Origin: OAS926 sp035503715
GTDB lineage: Bacteria > Pseudomonadota > Alphaproteobacteria > Rhizobiales > Rhizobiaceae
Assembly: GCA_035503715.1 (NCBI GenBank)
Contig: DATJTE010000246.1
Span: 15,964 to 79,963 of the forward strand
Reading direction: 5' to 3'
Length of the DNA stretch: 64,000 nucleotides
This document shows, in pieces, positions 26,707 through 35,876 of this stretch. A program made the translations under genes and the position numbers. Each line of letters begins with the position of its first letter. The stretch's first letter is position 1. The notes under the pieces were generated by a model, which saw nothing but the letters and a program-made list of their open reading frames with translations, searched no databases and had not been told where the DNA came from.

Positions 26707-29171
26707 CACAGGTCACCATGAGAGACCTTCCCAGGCCGAAACCGGAAGAAGCGAAACCGGAAACGCTCGCAGACGAAATTCTCCGCAGTCTGACCTATCG
26801 TATTGGCAAGGACGCGACCGTCGCGACGCCGAACGACTGGCTGGTCGCGTCGATCTACGTTGTGCGCGATCGCGTCATCGATCGCTGGATCGGCGCCACC
26901 AAACGCGCTTACGACCAGCAGGACAAGCGCGTCTATTATCTGTCGCTGGAGTTCCTAATCGGCCGGCTGATGCGGGACGCATTCTCCAATCTCGGCCTGC
27001 TCGACGAAATGCAGACCGCGCTGTCGTCGCTCGGTGTCGATTTCGATCAGATCGCGGGATTGGAGCCCGATGCCGCGCTCGGCAATGGCGGTCTCGGCCG
27101 TCTCGCCGCGTGTTTCATGGAATCGATGGCGACGGTCGATATCCCCGCACACGGTTATGGCATCCGCTACGCCAATGGCATGTTCCGTCAGGAAATCTCC
27201 GACGGCTGGCAGGTCGAACTGCCCGAGACCTGGCTCGATCATGGCAACCCATGGGACTTCGAACGGCGCGAACGCTCCTTCGAAGTTGGCTTCGGTGGTG
27301 TGGTCGAATCCGTGACGGCCAAGGACGGGCGACTCGAGCGCCATGTCTGGAAGCCGGGTGAGCGCGTGCTTGCGGTCGCTTTCGACACACCGGTGGTTGG
27401 CTGGCGTGGTAAGCGCGTGAACACCTTGCGGCTATGGTCCGCGTTCCCGGTCGATCCGATCCTGCTCGAAAAATTCAATGCGGGCGACCACGTCGGCGCT
27501 CTTCTTGAAAGCAACAAGGCGGACGCGCTGTCGCGCGTACTCTACCCAGCGGACTCGCACAAGGAAGGACAGGAGCTGCGGCTGCGGCAGGAGTACTTCT
27601 TCTCCTCGGCATCGCTGCAGGACATCATCCAGCGGCACCTCAGCCAATACGGCACGCTGACGAACCTGCCGGACAAGGCAGCGATCCATCTGAACGACAC
27701 GCATCCGGCCGTCGCGGTTGCCGAACTGATGCGGCTCGTGATGGATGTCCACGGCATCGACTTCGACACGGCCTGGGACATCACCAAGCGCACCTTCGGC
27801 TACACCAACCACACGCTGCTGCCGGAAGCGCTGGAGAGCTGGCCGGTACCGCTGTTCGAGCGGTTGCTGCCGCGCCACATGCAGATCGTCTACGCGATCA
27901 ACGCGCAGGTGCTGATCGAAGCGCGTGCCGCCGGCAAGTTCGACGACGACCAGATCCGCCGGATTTCGCTGATCCATGAGGATGGCGACCGGCGCGTGCG
28001 CATGGGCAATCTCGCCTTCGTCGGTTCGCACTCGATCAACGGCGTCTCCGCGCTGCATACCGAGCTTATGAAGGAGACGGTGTTCCACGATCTGCACCGT
28101 CTCTACCCGGACCGCATCAACAACAAGACCAACGGCATTACGCCACGGCGCTGGCTGATCCAGTCCAATCAGGGACTGACCGAGCTGATCCGCGACGCGA
28201 TCGGCGACACATTCCTCGACGACACCGAGCGGCTTGGCGACCTCGACAAATTCGCCGACGATGCGTCCTTCCGCGAGCGCTTCGCCGCCGTGAAGCGCGC
28301 CAACAAGGAGCGTCTCGCGAACCTGGTGTCGGATCGCCTGCACATCAAGGTCGACCCGTCGGCGCTGTTCGACGTCCAGATCAAGCGCATCCACGAATAC
28401 AAGCGCCAACTCCTCAACATCATCGAAGCTGTGGCGCTCTACGACCAGATACGCTCGCACCCCGAGCGGGACTGGATGCCGCGCGTGAAATTTTTCGGCG
28501 GCAAGGCGGCGCCGAGCTATCACAACGCCAAGCTGATCATAAAGCTCGCCAACGATGTGGCGAAGGTAATCAACCGCGATCCGGCCGTGCGCGGCCTGCT
28601 GAAGGTCGTGTTTGTGCCGAACTACAATGTCTCCACCGCCGAAATCATGATGCCGGCGGCCGACCTGTCGGAGCAGATTTCGACCGCCGGCATGGAAGCG
28701 TCGGGCACCGGAAACATGAAATTCGCGCTAAACGGCGCACTCACCATCGGCACGCTCGACGGCGCCAATGTCGAAATCAAGGAGCGCGTCGGCGACGACA
28801 ACATCCTGATCTTCGGCCTGACCGCCGACGAGGTAGCCGAGAAGCGCAACGGCGGCTATGAGCCGCGTCCCGTCATTGAAGCGTCGCGGGAACTGTCGCA
28901 GGCGCTGCAGGCGATCTCTTCTGGCGTGTTTTCGCCCGACGCACCGGACCGCTACCGCAATTTGATCAACGGCCTCTACGACACCGACTGGTTCATGGTT
29001 GCGGCCGATTTCGAGGCTTACGCGGCTGCGCAGCGCCAGGTGGATGCGATCTGGCGCAACAGCCCTGACTGGTACGCCAAGGCGGTACGAAACACGGCGC
29101 GAGTTGCTTGGTTTTCGTCCGACCGCACGATCCGCGAATATGCACGCGACATATGGAACGTGCCGGCTTAA
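26703..29171 (+). CDS. glgP: Glycogen phosphorylase GlgP
   Basis: This 822-residue enzyme releases glucose 1-phosphate from glycogen chain ends with PLP as cofactor. VYYLSLEFLIGRLMRD, ALGNGGLGRLAACFMESMAT and the PLP-lysine segment EASGTGNMKFALNGALTIGT are all present, and the length is normal for bacterial GlgP. It is the first enzyme gene of a six-gene glycogen operon. It starts at an ATG that overlaps the stop of a leader ORF and has its own weaker GAGG site. Confidence 0.97.
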   Translation: MTQVTMRDLPRPKPEEAKPETLADEILRSLTYRIGKDATVATPNDWLVASIYVVRDRVIDRWIGATKRAYDQQDKRVYYLSLEFLIGRLMRDAFSNLGLLDEMQTALSSLGVDFDQIAGLEPDAALGNGGLGRLAACFMESMATVDIPAHGYGIRYANGMFRQEISDGWQVELPETWLDHGNPWDFERRERSFEVGFGGVVESVTAKDGRLERHVWKPGERVLAVAFDTPVVGWRGKRVNTLRLWSAFPVDPILLEKFNAGDHVGALLESNKADALSRVLYPADSHKEGQELRLRQEYFFSSASLQDIIQRHLSQYGTLTNLPDKAAIHLNDTHPAVAVAELMRLVMDVHGIDFDTAWDITKRTFGYTNHTLLPEALESWPVPLFERLLPRHMQIVYAINAQVLIEARAAGKFDDDQIRRISLIHEDGDRRVRMGNLAFVGSHSINGVSALHTELMKETVFHDLHRLYPDRINNKTNGITPRRWLIQSNQGLTELIRDAIGDTFLDDTERLGDLDKFADDASFRERFAAVKRANKERLANLVSDRLHIKVDPSALFDVQIKRIHEYKRQLLNIIEAVALYDQIRSHPERDWMPRVKFFGGKAAPSYHNAKLIIKLANDVAKVINRDPAVRGLLKVVFVPNYNVSTAEIMMPAADLSEQISTAGMEASGTGNMKFALNGALTIGTLDGANVEIKERVGDDNILIFGLTADEVAEKRNGGYEPRPVIEASRELSQALQAISSGVFSPDAPDRYRNLINGLYDTDWFMVAADFEAYAAAQRQVDAIWRNSPDWYAKAVRNTARVAWFSSDRTIREYARDIWNVPA

Positions 29172-29222
29172 TGTCGAGGGAGAGGCGATAACCGAGCTGA
29201 CGGCGCCGGGGAGGGGCGCAAG

Positions 29223-31526
29223 ATGAAGGAAACCCGCGCGAACGCCGCCAAAGAGCCCGCTTTGGGCATGGCATCGCAGAGCGATGTCGATGCCATTGTG
29301 GAGGGCCGTCACGGCAACCCGTTCGCGGTTTTGGGTGTTCAGGAAGCCGGCAAAAGCTTCGTCGCCCGCTGTTTTATCCCGCACGCCGAGGCTGTCACGG
29401 CCTATACGCTGGCCGATGAAGAGATCGGCGCGCTCGAGCGCCGGCACGACGAGGGCTTTTTCGAGGGCGTCGTTTCGATCACCAAACGCCAGCCCATCAA
29501 ATATCACGCCAAAAATCTCGGCGGCGATTGGTGGGTGACCGACGCCTATTCATTTGGTCCCGTCCTCGGCCCGATGGACGATTATTACATCGGCCAGGGC
29601 TCTCATCTCCGGCTGTTCGACAAACTCGGCGCGCATGAGATCGAGCACGAAGGCGCAACCGGCGTGCACTTCGCAGTCTGGGCGCCGAACGCCAAGCGCG
29701 TGTCCGTCGTCGGCGACTTCAACGATTGGGATGGACGCCGCCACGAGATGCGGCATCGTCAGGATACGGGCATCTGGGAAATCTTCGTGCCCGACATCGG
29801 ACCTTACCGCGCCTACAAATTCGAGATCCTCGGCCCGGACAAGGCAGCGCTGCCGCTCAAAGCTGATCCGTTCGCATTCCGCTCCGAACTCCGGCCGGCG
29901 ACTGCCTCCGTCACCTCAAAGCCGATTGCGCATGATTGGGGTGACGAGGCGCACCGCGACCACTGGAAGAAGGCTCAGGCGCGTCGTGAGCCAGTCTCCA
30001 TCTACGAAGTCCATGCCGGCTCCTGGCAGCGCGATGACAATGGCGAGTTCCTGCCATGGGATCGGCTGGCAGAGCTGCTGATCCCGTATTGTGTCGAGAC
30101 GGGTTTCACGCACATCGAATTCCTGCCCATCAGCGAGCATCCATACGATCCGTCCTGGGGCTACCAGACCACGGGCCTCTACGCGCCGAGCGCGCGCTTC
30201 GGCGAGCCGGAAGGTTTTGCGCGCTTCATCGACGGCGCGCACCGCGCCGGCATCGGCGTCATCCTCGACTGGGTGCCCGCGCACTTCCCGACCGATGCGC
30301 ACGGTCTGTCGAAATTCGACGGCACCGCGCTCTATGAGCATGCCGATCCGCGCCAAGGGTTTCATCCGGACTGGCACACCGCGATCTATAATTTCGACCG
30401 CCGCGAGGTTTCATCCTACCTCGTCAATAACGCGCTGTTCTGGGCGGAAAAATACCACATCGACGGACTGCGCGTGGATGCGGTCGCGTCCATGCTCTAC
30501 CTCGACTACTCGCGAAAACAAGGCGAGTGGATTCCGAACGAGAAGGGCGGCCGCGAAAACCTCGGCGCGGTGAAATTCCTGCAGGCGATGAACCAGCAGA
30601 TCTACGGCCAGCATCCCGGCGTCATGACGATTGCCGAGGAATCGACGTCATGGCCAAAAGTGTCGCAACCGGTGCACGAGGGCGGCTTGGGCTTCGGCTT
30701 CAAGTGGAACATGGGCTTCATGCACGACACGCTAAAATATCTGGCGCGTGAACCGATCCACCGCAAGCACCATCACGACGAGATCACCTTCGGCCTGCTA
30801 TACGCTTTCAGCGAAAATTTCGTCCTGCCGCTCTCCCATGACGAGGTCGTGCACGGCAAGGGCACGCTGCTGCACATGATGGCCGGCGACGACTGGCAGA
30901 AATTCGCGACGCTGCGCGCCTACTACGCCTTCATGTGGGGCTATCCTGGCAAGAAGCTGCTCTTCATGGGGCAGGAATTCGCGCAGCGCTCCGAATGGAA
31001 CGAAGCGAAGGCGCTCGACTGGCATCTGATGAATTACGAGCCGCATCGAGGTGTCTGGAAGACCGTGCGCGACCTGAACTACCTCTACCGGTCGCGCCCG
31101 GCGCTGCACGCTCGCGACTGCGAGCCGGAGGGCTTCGAGTGGCTTGTCGTCGACGACAGGGAGAACTCAACCTTCGCTTGGCTGCGCAAGGCGCCCGGCG
31201 GTAATCCGATCGCGGTCATCTCCAATTTCACGCCGGTGGCGCGCGAAGGCTATCGGCTGCCGCTGCCGGAAGCGGGCACATGGCGCGAGATCATCAACAC
31301 CGATGCGGCCGACTATGGCGGCAGCGGCATTGGCAATGCCGGCACGGTCATCGCGCGTAACGCTGGCAGCGGGGCGGAGGCAATCGTGACGCTGCCGCCG
31401 CTAGCGACGATCATGCTGGAATTCGTGGCGGCCGCTGCCGGGGAGGCGAAAGCGGCAGCGGCGGATGTTGCGAAAAAACCCGCCAAACCGGCCGCTGCAA
31501 AGGTCGGTGCGACGGCGAAGACTTGA
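29223..31526 (+). CDS. glgB: 1,4-alpha-glucan branching enzyme GlgB
   Basis: This 767-residue GH13 enzyme makes the alpha-1,6 branch points of glycogen. It has N-terminal carbohydrate-binding domains (CBM48: GVHFAVWAPNAKRVSVVGDF) and then the barrel. The nucleophile region is DGLRVDAVASMLYLDY, the acid/base lies in IAEEST and the third acidic residue in LSHDEVVHGKGT. The C-terminus is extended by an Ala/Lys-rich tail of about 30 residues. A GGGGAGGGG ribosome site precedes the ATG. It lies 51 bases after glgP. Confidence 0.97.
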   Translation: MKETRANAAKEPALGMASQSDVDAIVEGRHGNPFAVLGVQEAGKSFVARCFIPHAEAVTAYTLADEEIGALERRHDEGFFEGVVSITKRQPIKYHAKNLGGDWWVTDAYSFGPVLGPMDDYYIGQGSHLRLFDKLGAHEIEHEGATGVHFAVWAPNAKRVSVVGDFNDWDGRRHEMRHRQDTGIWEIFVPDIGPYRAYKFEILGPDKAALPLKADPFAFRSELRPATASVTSKPIAHDWGDEAHRDHWKKAQARREPVSIYEVHAGSWQRDDNGEFLPWDRLAELLIPYCVETGFTHIEFLPISEHPYDPSWGYQTTGLYAPSARFGEPEGFARFIDGAHRAGIGVILDWVPAHFPTDAHGLSKFDGTALYEHADPRQGFHPDWHTAIYNFDRREVSSYLVNNALFWAEKYHIDGLRVDAVASMLYLDYSRKQGEWIPNEKGGRENLGAVKFLQAMNQQIYGQHPGVMTIAEESTSWPKVSQPVHEGGLGFGFKWNMGFMHDTLKYLAREPIHRKHHHDEITFGLLYAFSENFVLPLSHDEVVHGKGTLLHMMAGDDWQKFATLRAYYAFMWGYPGKKLLFMGQEFAQRSEWNEAKALDWHLMNYEPHRGVWKTVRDLNYLYRSRPALHARDCEPEGFEWLVVDDRENSTFAWLRKAPGGNPIAVISNFTPVAREGYRLPLPEAGTWREIINTDAADYGGSGIGNAGTVIARNAGSGAEAIVTLPPLATIMLEFVAAAAGEAKAAAADVAKKPAKPAAAKVGATAKT

Positions 31527-31540
31527 GTGGGAGGGACGTC

Positions 31541-32803
31541 ATGGAGTTGAAACGAACCCAGCCATTGGCCCGCGACGCGATGGCCTATGTGCTCGCGGGC
31601 GGGCGCGGCAGCCGCTTGAAGGAACTCACCGACCGAAGAGCGAAGCCCGCGGTCTATTTCGGCGGCAAGACCCGCATCATCGACTTCGCGCTATCCAATG
31701 CGCTCAACTCCGGCATCCGCCGTCTCGCGGTTGCGACACAGTACAAGGCGCACTCGCTGATCCGCCACCTGCAGCGCGGCTGGAACTTCCTCCGCCCTGA
31801 GCGAAACGAAAGCTTCGACATTCTGCCGGCCAGCCAGCGCGTCTCCGAGACTCAGTGGTATGAGGGGACGGCCGACGCCGTCTATCAGAACATCGATATC
31901 ATCGAGAGCTACAATCCCGAGTTCATGGTGATCCTCGCCGGCGATCACATCTACAAGATGGACTACGAGATGATGCTGCGCCAGCACGTCGATGCCGGCG
32001 CTGACGTCACCGTCGGCTGCCTTGAAGTGCCGCGCATGGAGGCGACCGGCTTCGGCGTCATGCATGTCGACGGCAAGGACAACATCATCGCCTTTGTCGA
32101 GAAGCCGGCCGATCCGCCCGGCATCCCCGATAAGCCGGAGTTTGCGTTGGCCTCCATGGGCATCTACGTCTTCCGCACGAAGTTCCTGATGGAGCAGTTG
32201 CGGCGCGACGCGGCGACGGAAGGCTCGAGCCGCGACTTTGGCAAGGACATCATCCCCTTCATTGTTGCGCACGGCAAGGCGATCGCGCATCGTTTCACGA
32301 AATCCTGCGTGCGCTCCTCGATGGAGGCCGAGGCTTACTGGCGCGACGTGGGAACCGTCGACGCATACTGGGAAGCCAACATCGACCTGACGGACGTCAC
32401 GCCCGAACTCGACCTCTACGATCGCGACTGGCCGATCTGGACTTATGCCGAATTGAAGCCGCCGGCAAAGTTTGTGCATGACGAGGAAGGCAGGCGCGGT
32501 TCGGCCGTGTCGTCGCTTGTGTCTGGCGACTGCATCATTTCGGGCGCCAGCCTGAAGCGCAGCCTGATCTTCACCGGCGCGCGCATCAATTCCTACTCCA
32601 AGCTGGAAGATGTGGTGATGCTGCCCGACTGCGTGGTCGGCCGCAACGTGCGGCTGAAGCGCGTGGTGATCGACCACGGTGTGAAAATCCCGGAAGGGCT
32701 GGTGGTCGGCGAAGACCCGAAACTGGACGCGAAGCGCTTCCGCCTGTCGGAGAAGGGGATTGCACTGGTCACCCAGCCGATGATCGACCAATTGAAGCTC
32801 TAG
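31541..32803 (+). CDS. glgC: Glucose-1-phosphate adenylyltransferase GlgC
   Basis: GlgC makes ADP-glucose, the committed step of glycogen synthesis. The 420-residue protein shows the nucleotidyltransferase start YVLAGGRGSRLKELTDRRAK, then VILAGDHIYKMDYE and FVEKPADPP, and a C-terminal beta-helix (VVMLPDCVVGRNVRLKRVVI). The ATG at 31541, eight bases after GGGAGGGA, is chosen over an in-frame ATG-equivalent six codons upstream. The gene ends two bases before glgA. Allosteric control by fructose 6-phosphate and pyruvate is known for alphaproteobacterial GlgC in general. Confidence 0.97.
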   Translation: MELKRTQPLARDAMAYVLAGGRGSRLKELTDRRAKPAVYFGGKTRIIDFALSNALNSGIRRLAVATQYKAHSLIRHLQRGWNFLRPERNESFDILPASQRVSETQWYEGTADAVYQNIDIIESYNPEFMVILAGDHIYKMDYEMMLRQHVDAGADVTVGCLEVPRMEATGFGVMHVDGKDNIIAFVEKPADPPGIPDKPEFALASMGIYVFRTKFLMEQLRRDAATEGSSRDFGKDIIPFIVAHGKAIAHRFTKSCVRSSMEAEAYWRDVGTVDAYWEANIDLTDVTPELDLYDRDWPIWTYAELKPPAKFVHDEEGRRGSAVSSLVSGDCIISGASLKRSLIFTGARINSYSKLEDVVMLPDCVVGRNVRLKRVVIDHGVKIPEGLVVGEDPKLDAKRFRLSEKGIALVTQPMIDQLKL

Positions 32804-32805
32804 CG

Positions 32806-34251
32806 ATGAAAGTCCTCTCGATCGCCTCGGAAATCTTTCCGCTGGTGAAAACCGGCGGGCTGGCTGATGTGACCGGCGCATTGCCGCTTGCCATGGCGCC
32901 GCTCGGCATTGAGATGGGATCGTTCGTTCCCGGTTACCCGGCCGTTCTCGACAAGCTGCGGAAAAAGAAAAGCGTCCACTCCTACACGGCGCTGCAGGGT
33001 GGACCAGCCGCAATCGTCGCCGGCACGGCGTCCGGGCTCAATCTGCTCGTGCTCGACGCGCCTCATCTCTTCAATCGGCCGGGCGGACCTTATGGCGACA
33101 CGAGCGGCGCCGACTGGCCGGACAACTGGCGCCGCTTCGCCGCTTTCTGCCTGGCGGCGGGCGACATCGCCGCCGGCGCGGTCGATGGCTACAGGCCGGA
33201 CGTGGTCCACGCGCATGATTGGCAGGCGGCTATGGCGCTCGCCTACATGCGCCATGGTGCGACGCCCGACACGCCGAAGGTGATCACCGTCCACAACCTT
33301 GCTTTCCAGGGCCAGTACGGCGCGTCGATCTTCGGCGAGCTTGGCTTGCCGCCGGAAGCGATGTCCGTCGATGGCGTCGAATATTATGGCGGCGTCGGTT
33401 ACCTGAAGGCGGGTCTGCAGGCAGCCTGGGCGATCACCACCGTCAGCCCGACCTATGCGCAGGAGATCCGCACGCCGGAATTCGGCATGGGGCTCGACGG
33501 GCTGGTCAATCTGCGCGCCGCCGATCTGGTTGGCATCGTCAACGGCATCGACACCGACATATGGGACCCGGCGACAGACGAGCACTTGGTCACTACCTAC
33601 ACCGCCCGCACTCTTAAGGCGCGCACCGCGAACAAGCGCGCGATCGAGGATCGTTTCTCGCTGGCGCAGGATGACGGACCGATCTTCTGCGTGGTCAGCC
33701 GGCTGACCTGGCAGAAGGGCATGGACATCCTCGCCTCGCAGATCGACGCCATCGCCGGCATGGGGGCGCGGCTTGCCGTGCTTGGCTCGGGCGACCGCGC
33801 GCTGGAAGGCGCGCTTCTCGCGGGCGCTGCCCGTCATCGTGGCCGCATCGGCGTCGTCATTGGTTATGACGAGAGCCTGTCGCACCTCCTGCAGGGCGGC
33901 GCCGACGCAATCCTCATCCCGTCACGCTTCGAGCCATGCGGTCTGACCCAGCTCTACGGCTTGCGATATGGATGCGTGCCGGTCGTCGCACGCACCGGTG
34001 GTCTGGCCGATACCGTCATCGACGCCAATGAGGCAGCACTTTCGGCGGGTGTCGCCACCGGCTTCCAGCACGCCGCGTCGAATGGCGACGCCTTCGTGCA
34101 TGGCGTTCGCCGCGCCGTGGAAGCGTTCGCAAACAAGCCAGCCTGGGCGGCTCTGCAGAAACAGGGGATGAAGGCCGACGTCTCGTGGGGCAAGAGCGCC
34201 GCGCGTTACGCCGATCTCTATCGCACGCTGCTAGCAGGAAAGACCGCATGA
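32806..34251 (+). CDS. glgA: Glycogen synthase GlgA (ADP-glucose type)
   Basis: This 481-residue GT5 enzyme transfers glucose from ADP-glucose to the growing chain. SEIFPLVKTGGLADVTGALP holds the KxGGL ADP-glucose motif, VVHAHDWQAAMALAYMR lies in the acceptor domain, and PSRFEPCGLTQLYGLRYG contains the catalytic Glu of the donor domain. The length is standard. It overlaps pgm by four bases (ATGA). Confidence 0.97.
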   Translation: MKVLSIASEIFPLVKTGGLADVTGALPLAMAPLGIEMGSFVPGYPAVLDKLRKKKSVHSYTALQGGPAAIVAGTASGLNLLVLDAPHLFNRPGGPYGDTSGADWPDNWRRFAAFCLAAGDIAAGAVDGYRPDVVHAHDWQAAMALAYMRHGATPDTPKVITVHNLAFQGQYGASIFGELGLPPEAMSVDGVEYYGGVGYLKAGLQAAWAITTVSPTYAQEIRTPEFGMGLDGLVNLRAADLVGIVNGIDTDIWDPATDEHLVTTYTARTLKARTANKRAIEDRFSLAQDDGPIFCVVSRLTWQKGMDILASQIDAIAGMGARLAVLGSGDRALEGALLAGAARHRGRIGVVIGYDESLSHLLQGGADAILIPSRFEPCGLTQLYGLRYGCVPVVARTGGLADTVIDANEAALSAGVATGFQHAASNGDAFVHGVRRAVEAFANKPAWAALQKQGMKADVSWGKSAARYADLYRTLLAGKTA

Positions 34252-35876
34252 TCCGCACCGTCCAGACCAAACCTTATGACGACCAGAAGCCAGGGACGTC
34301 CGGCCTGCGCAAGAAGGTGCCGGTTTTCCAGCAGGAGAATTACGCCGAGAACTTCATCCAGTCGGTGTTCGACTCGCTCGAAGGCTATCAGGGCAAGACG
34401 CTGGCGATCGGCGGCGATGGACGTTACTTCAACCGCGAGGTGATCGACATCGCCATCCGCATGGCGGCGGCGAACGGTTTCGGCAAAGTCATCGTCGGCA
34501 GGGGCGGCATCCTTTCGACGCCCGCCGCCTCGAACATCATCCGCAAGTACAAATGTTTCGGCGGCATCATCCTCTCGGCCTCGCACAATCCCGGCGGCCC
34601 GCACGAGGACTTCGGCATCAAGTACAACATCGGCAATGGTGGGCCGGCGCCGGAAAAGATCACGGACGCGATCTTCGCGCGCTCCAAGGCAATCACCGAG
34701 TACCGGATCGCCGACTTCGGGCCGATCGACCTCGATACGATCGGATCGACGACGGCCGGCGGCATGATCGTTGAGGTGATCGACCCGGTCGCCGACTATG
34801 CGGCGCTGATGGAGACACTCTTCGATTTCGATGCGATCCGCGCCATGTTCAAAAGCGGCTTCCGGATGGCGTTCGATTCCATGCATGCGGTGACCGGCCC
34901 TTACGCCAAGGAGATTCTGGAGAACCGCCTCGGCGCGCCGGCCGGCACGGCGCGCAATTTTGTGCCGATGGAGGATTTCGGCGGGCATCATCCCGACCCC
35001 AACCTCGTCCACGCCAAGGAGCTCTACGACGAGATGATGGCGCCGGGTGCGCCGGATTTCGGCGCGGCTTCCGACGGTGACGGCGACCGCAATCTGATCA
35101 TCGGACAGGGGATTTTCGTTACCCCGTCGGACTCGCTGGCTGTGCTCGCCGCCAATGCGCATCTGGCGCCCGGCTACAAGGCTGGCCTGAAGGGCATCGC
35201 GCGGTCGATGCCGACGAGCGCCGCCGCCGACCGTGTCGCGGCGAAGCTGAAGATCGGCATGTACGAGACGCCGACCGGCTGGAAGTTTTTTGGCAACCTG
35301 CTCGACGCCGGCAAGGTGACGATCTGCGGCGAGGAAAGCGCTGGCACCGGTTCCGACCACGTGCGCGAGAAGGACGGCCTCTGGGCGGTGCTTTTGTGGC
35401 TGAACATCCTCGCCGTGCGCAAGGAAAGCGCCAAGGAGATCGTTTCAAAACACTGGGCGGAATATGGCCAGAACTATTATTCGCGGCACGACTACGAAGC
35501 GGTTGAGACCGAGAAGGCCAATGCGCTGATCGAAGAGCTGCGCGGCATGCTCGGCTCGCTGCCCGGCACGAAGATCGGCGCGTTGACGATCGAGGCTGCC
35601 GACGAGTTCGCTTATCACGATCCCGTCGATGGCTCGGTCAGCAAGAACCAGGGCACCCGCGTGATGTTCAAGGGCGGCTCGCGTGTCGTGTTCCGTCTCT
35701 CGGGCACCGGCACGTCAGGTGCGACGCTGCGCGTCTATATCGAGAAGTATGAGCCCGACGCAGCGAAGCATGGCGGCGACGCGCAGGAAGCGCTTGCGGA
35801 CCTGATTGCTGCCGCCGACGAGATCGCTGGCATTCGCAGGCATACCGGCCGCGCCGCGCCGACGGTCATTACCTGA
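34248..35876 (+). CDS. pgm: Alpha-D-glucose phosphate-specific phosphoglucomutase
   Basis: This 542-residue enzyme interconverts glucose 6-phosphate and glucose 1-phosphate, linking central metabolism to GlgC and GlgP. It has the phosphoserine loop (LSASHNPGGPHEDFGIKYN), the metal-binding loop (ASDGDGDRN) and the substrate loop GEESAGTGSDH. The ATG at 34248 overlaps the glgA stop (ATGA); the longer open frame upstream is glgA in another frame. The stop shares a base with glgX. It is distinct from the phosphomannomutase-type gene at 38137. Confidence 0.96.
   Translation: MIRTVQTKPYDDQKPGTSGLRKKVPVFQQENYAENFIQSVFDSLEGYQGKTLAIGGDGRYFNREVIDIAIRMAAANGFGKVIVGRGGILSTPAASNIIRKYKCFGGIILSASHNPGGPHEDFGIKYNIGNGGPAPEKITDAIFARSKAITEYRIADFGPIDLDTIGSTTAGGMIVEVIDPVADYAALMETLFDFDAIRAMFKSGFRMAFDSMHAVTGPYAKEILENRLGAPAGTARNFVPMEDFGGHHPDPNLVHAKELYDEMMAPGAPDFGAASDGDGDRNLIIGQGIFVTPSDSLAVLAANAHLAPGYKAGLKGIARSMPTSAAADRVAAKLKIGMYETPTGWKFFGNLLDAGKVTICGEESAGTGSDHVREKDGLWAVLLWLNILAVRKESAKEIVSKHWAEYGQNYYSRHDYEAVETEKANALIEELRGMLGSLPGTKIGALTIEAADEFAYHDPVDGSVSKNQGTRVMFKGGSRVVFRLSGTGTSGATLRVYIEKYEPDAAKHGGDAQEALADLIAAADEIAGIRRHTGRAAPTVIT

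Noticed and set aside
34218..35360. 380-codon open frame on the minus strand
   Set aside because: It is antisense to pgm and its sequence is shadow-like.
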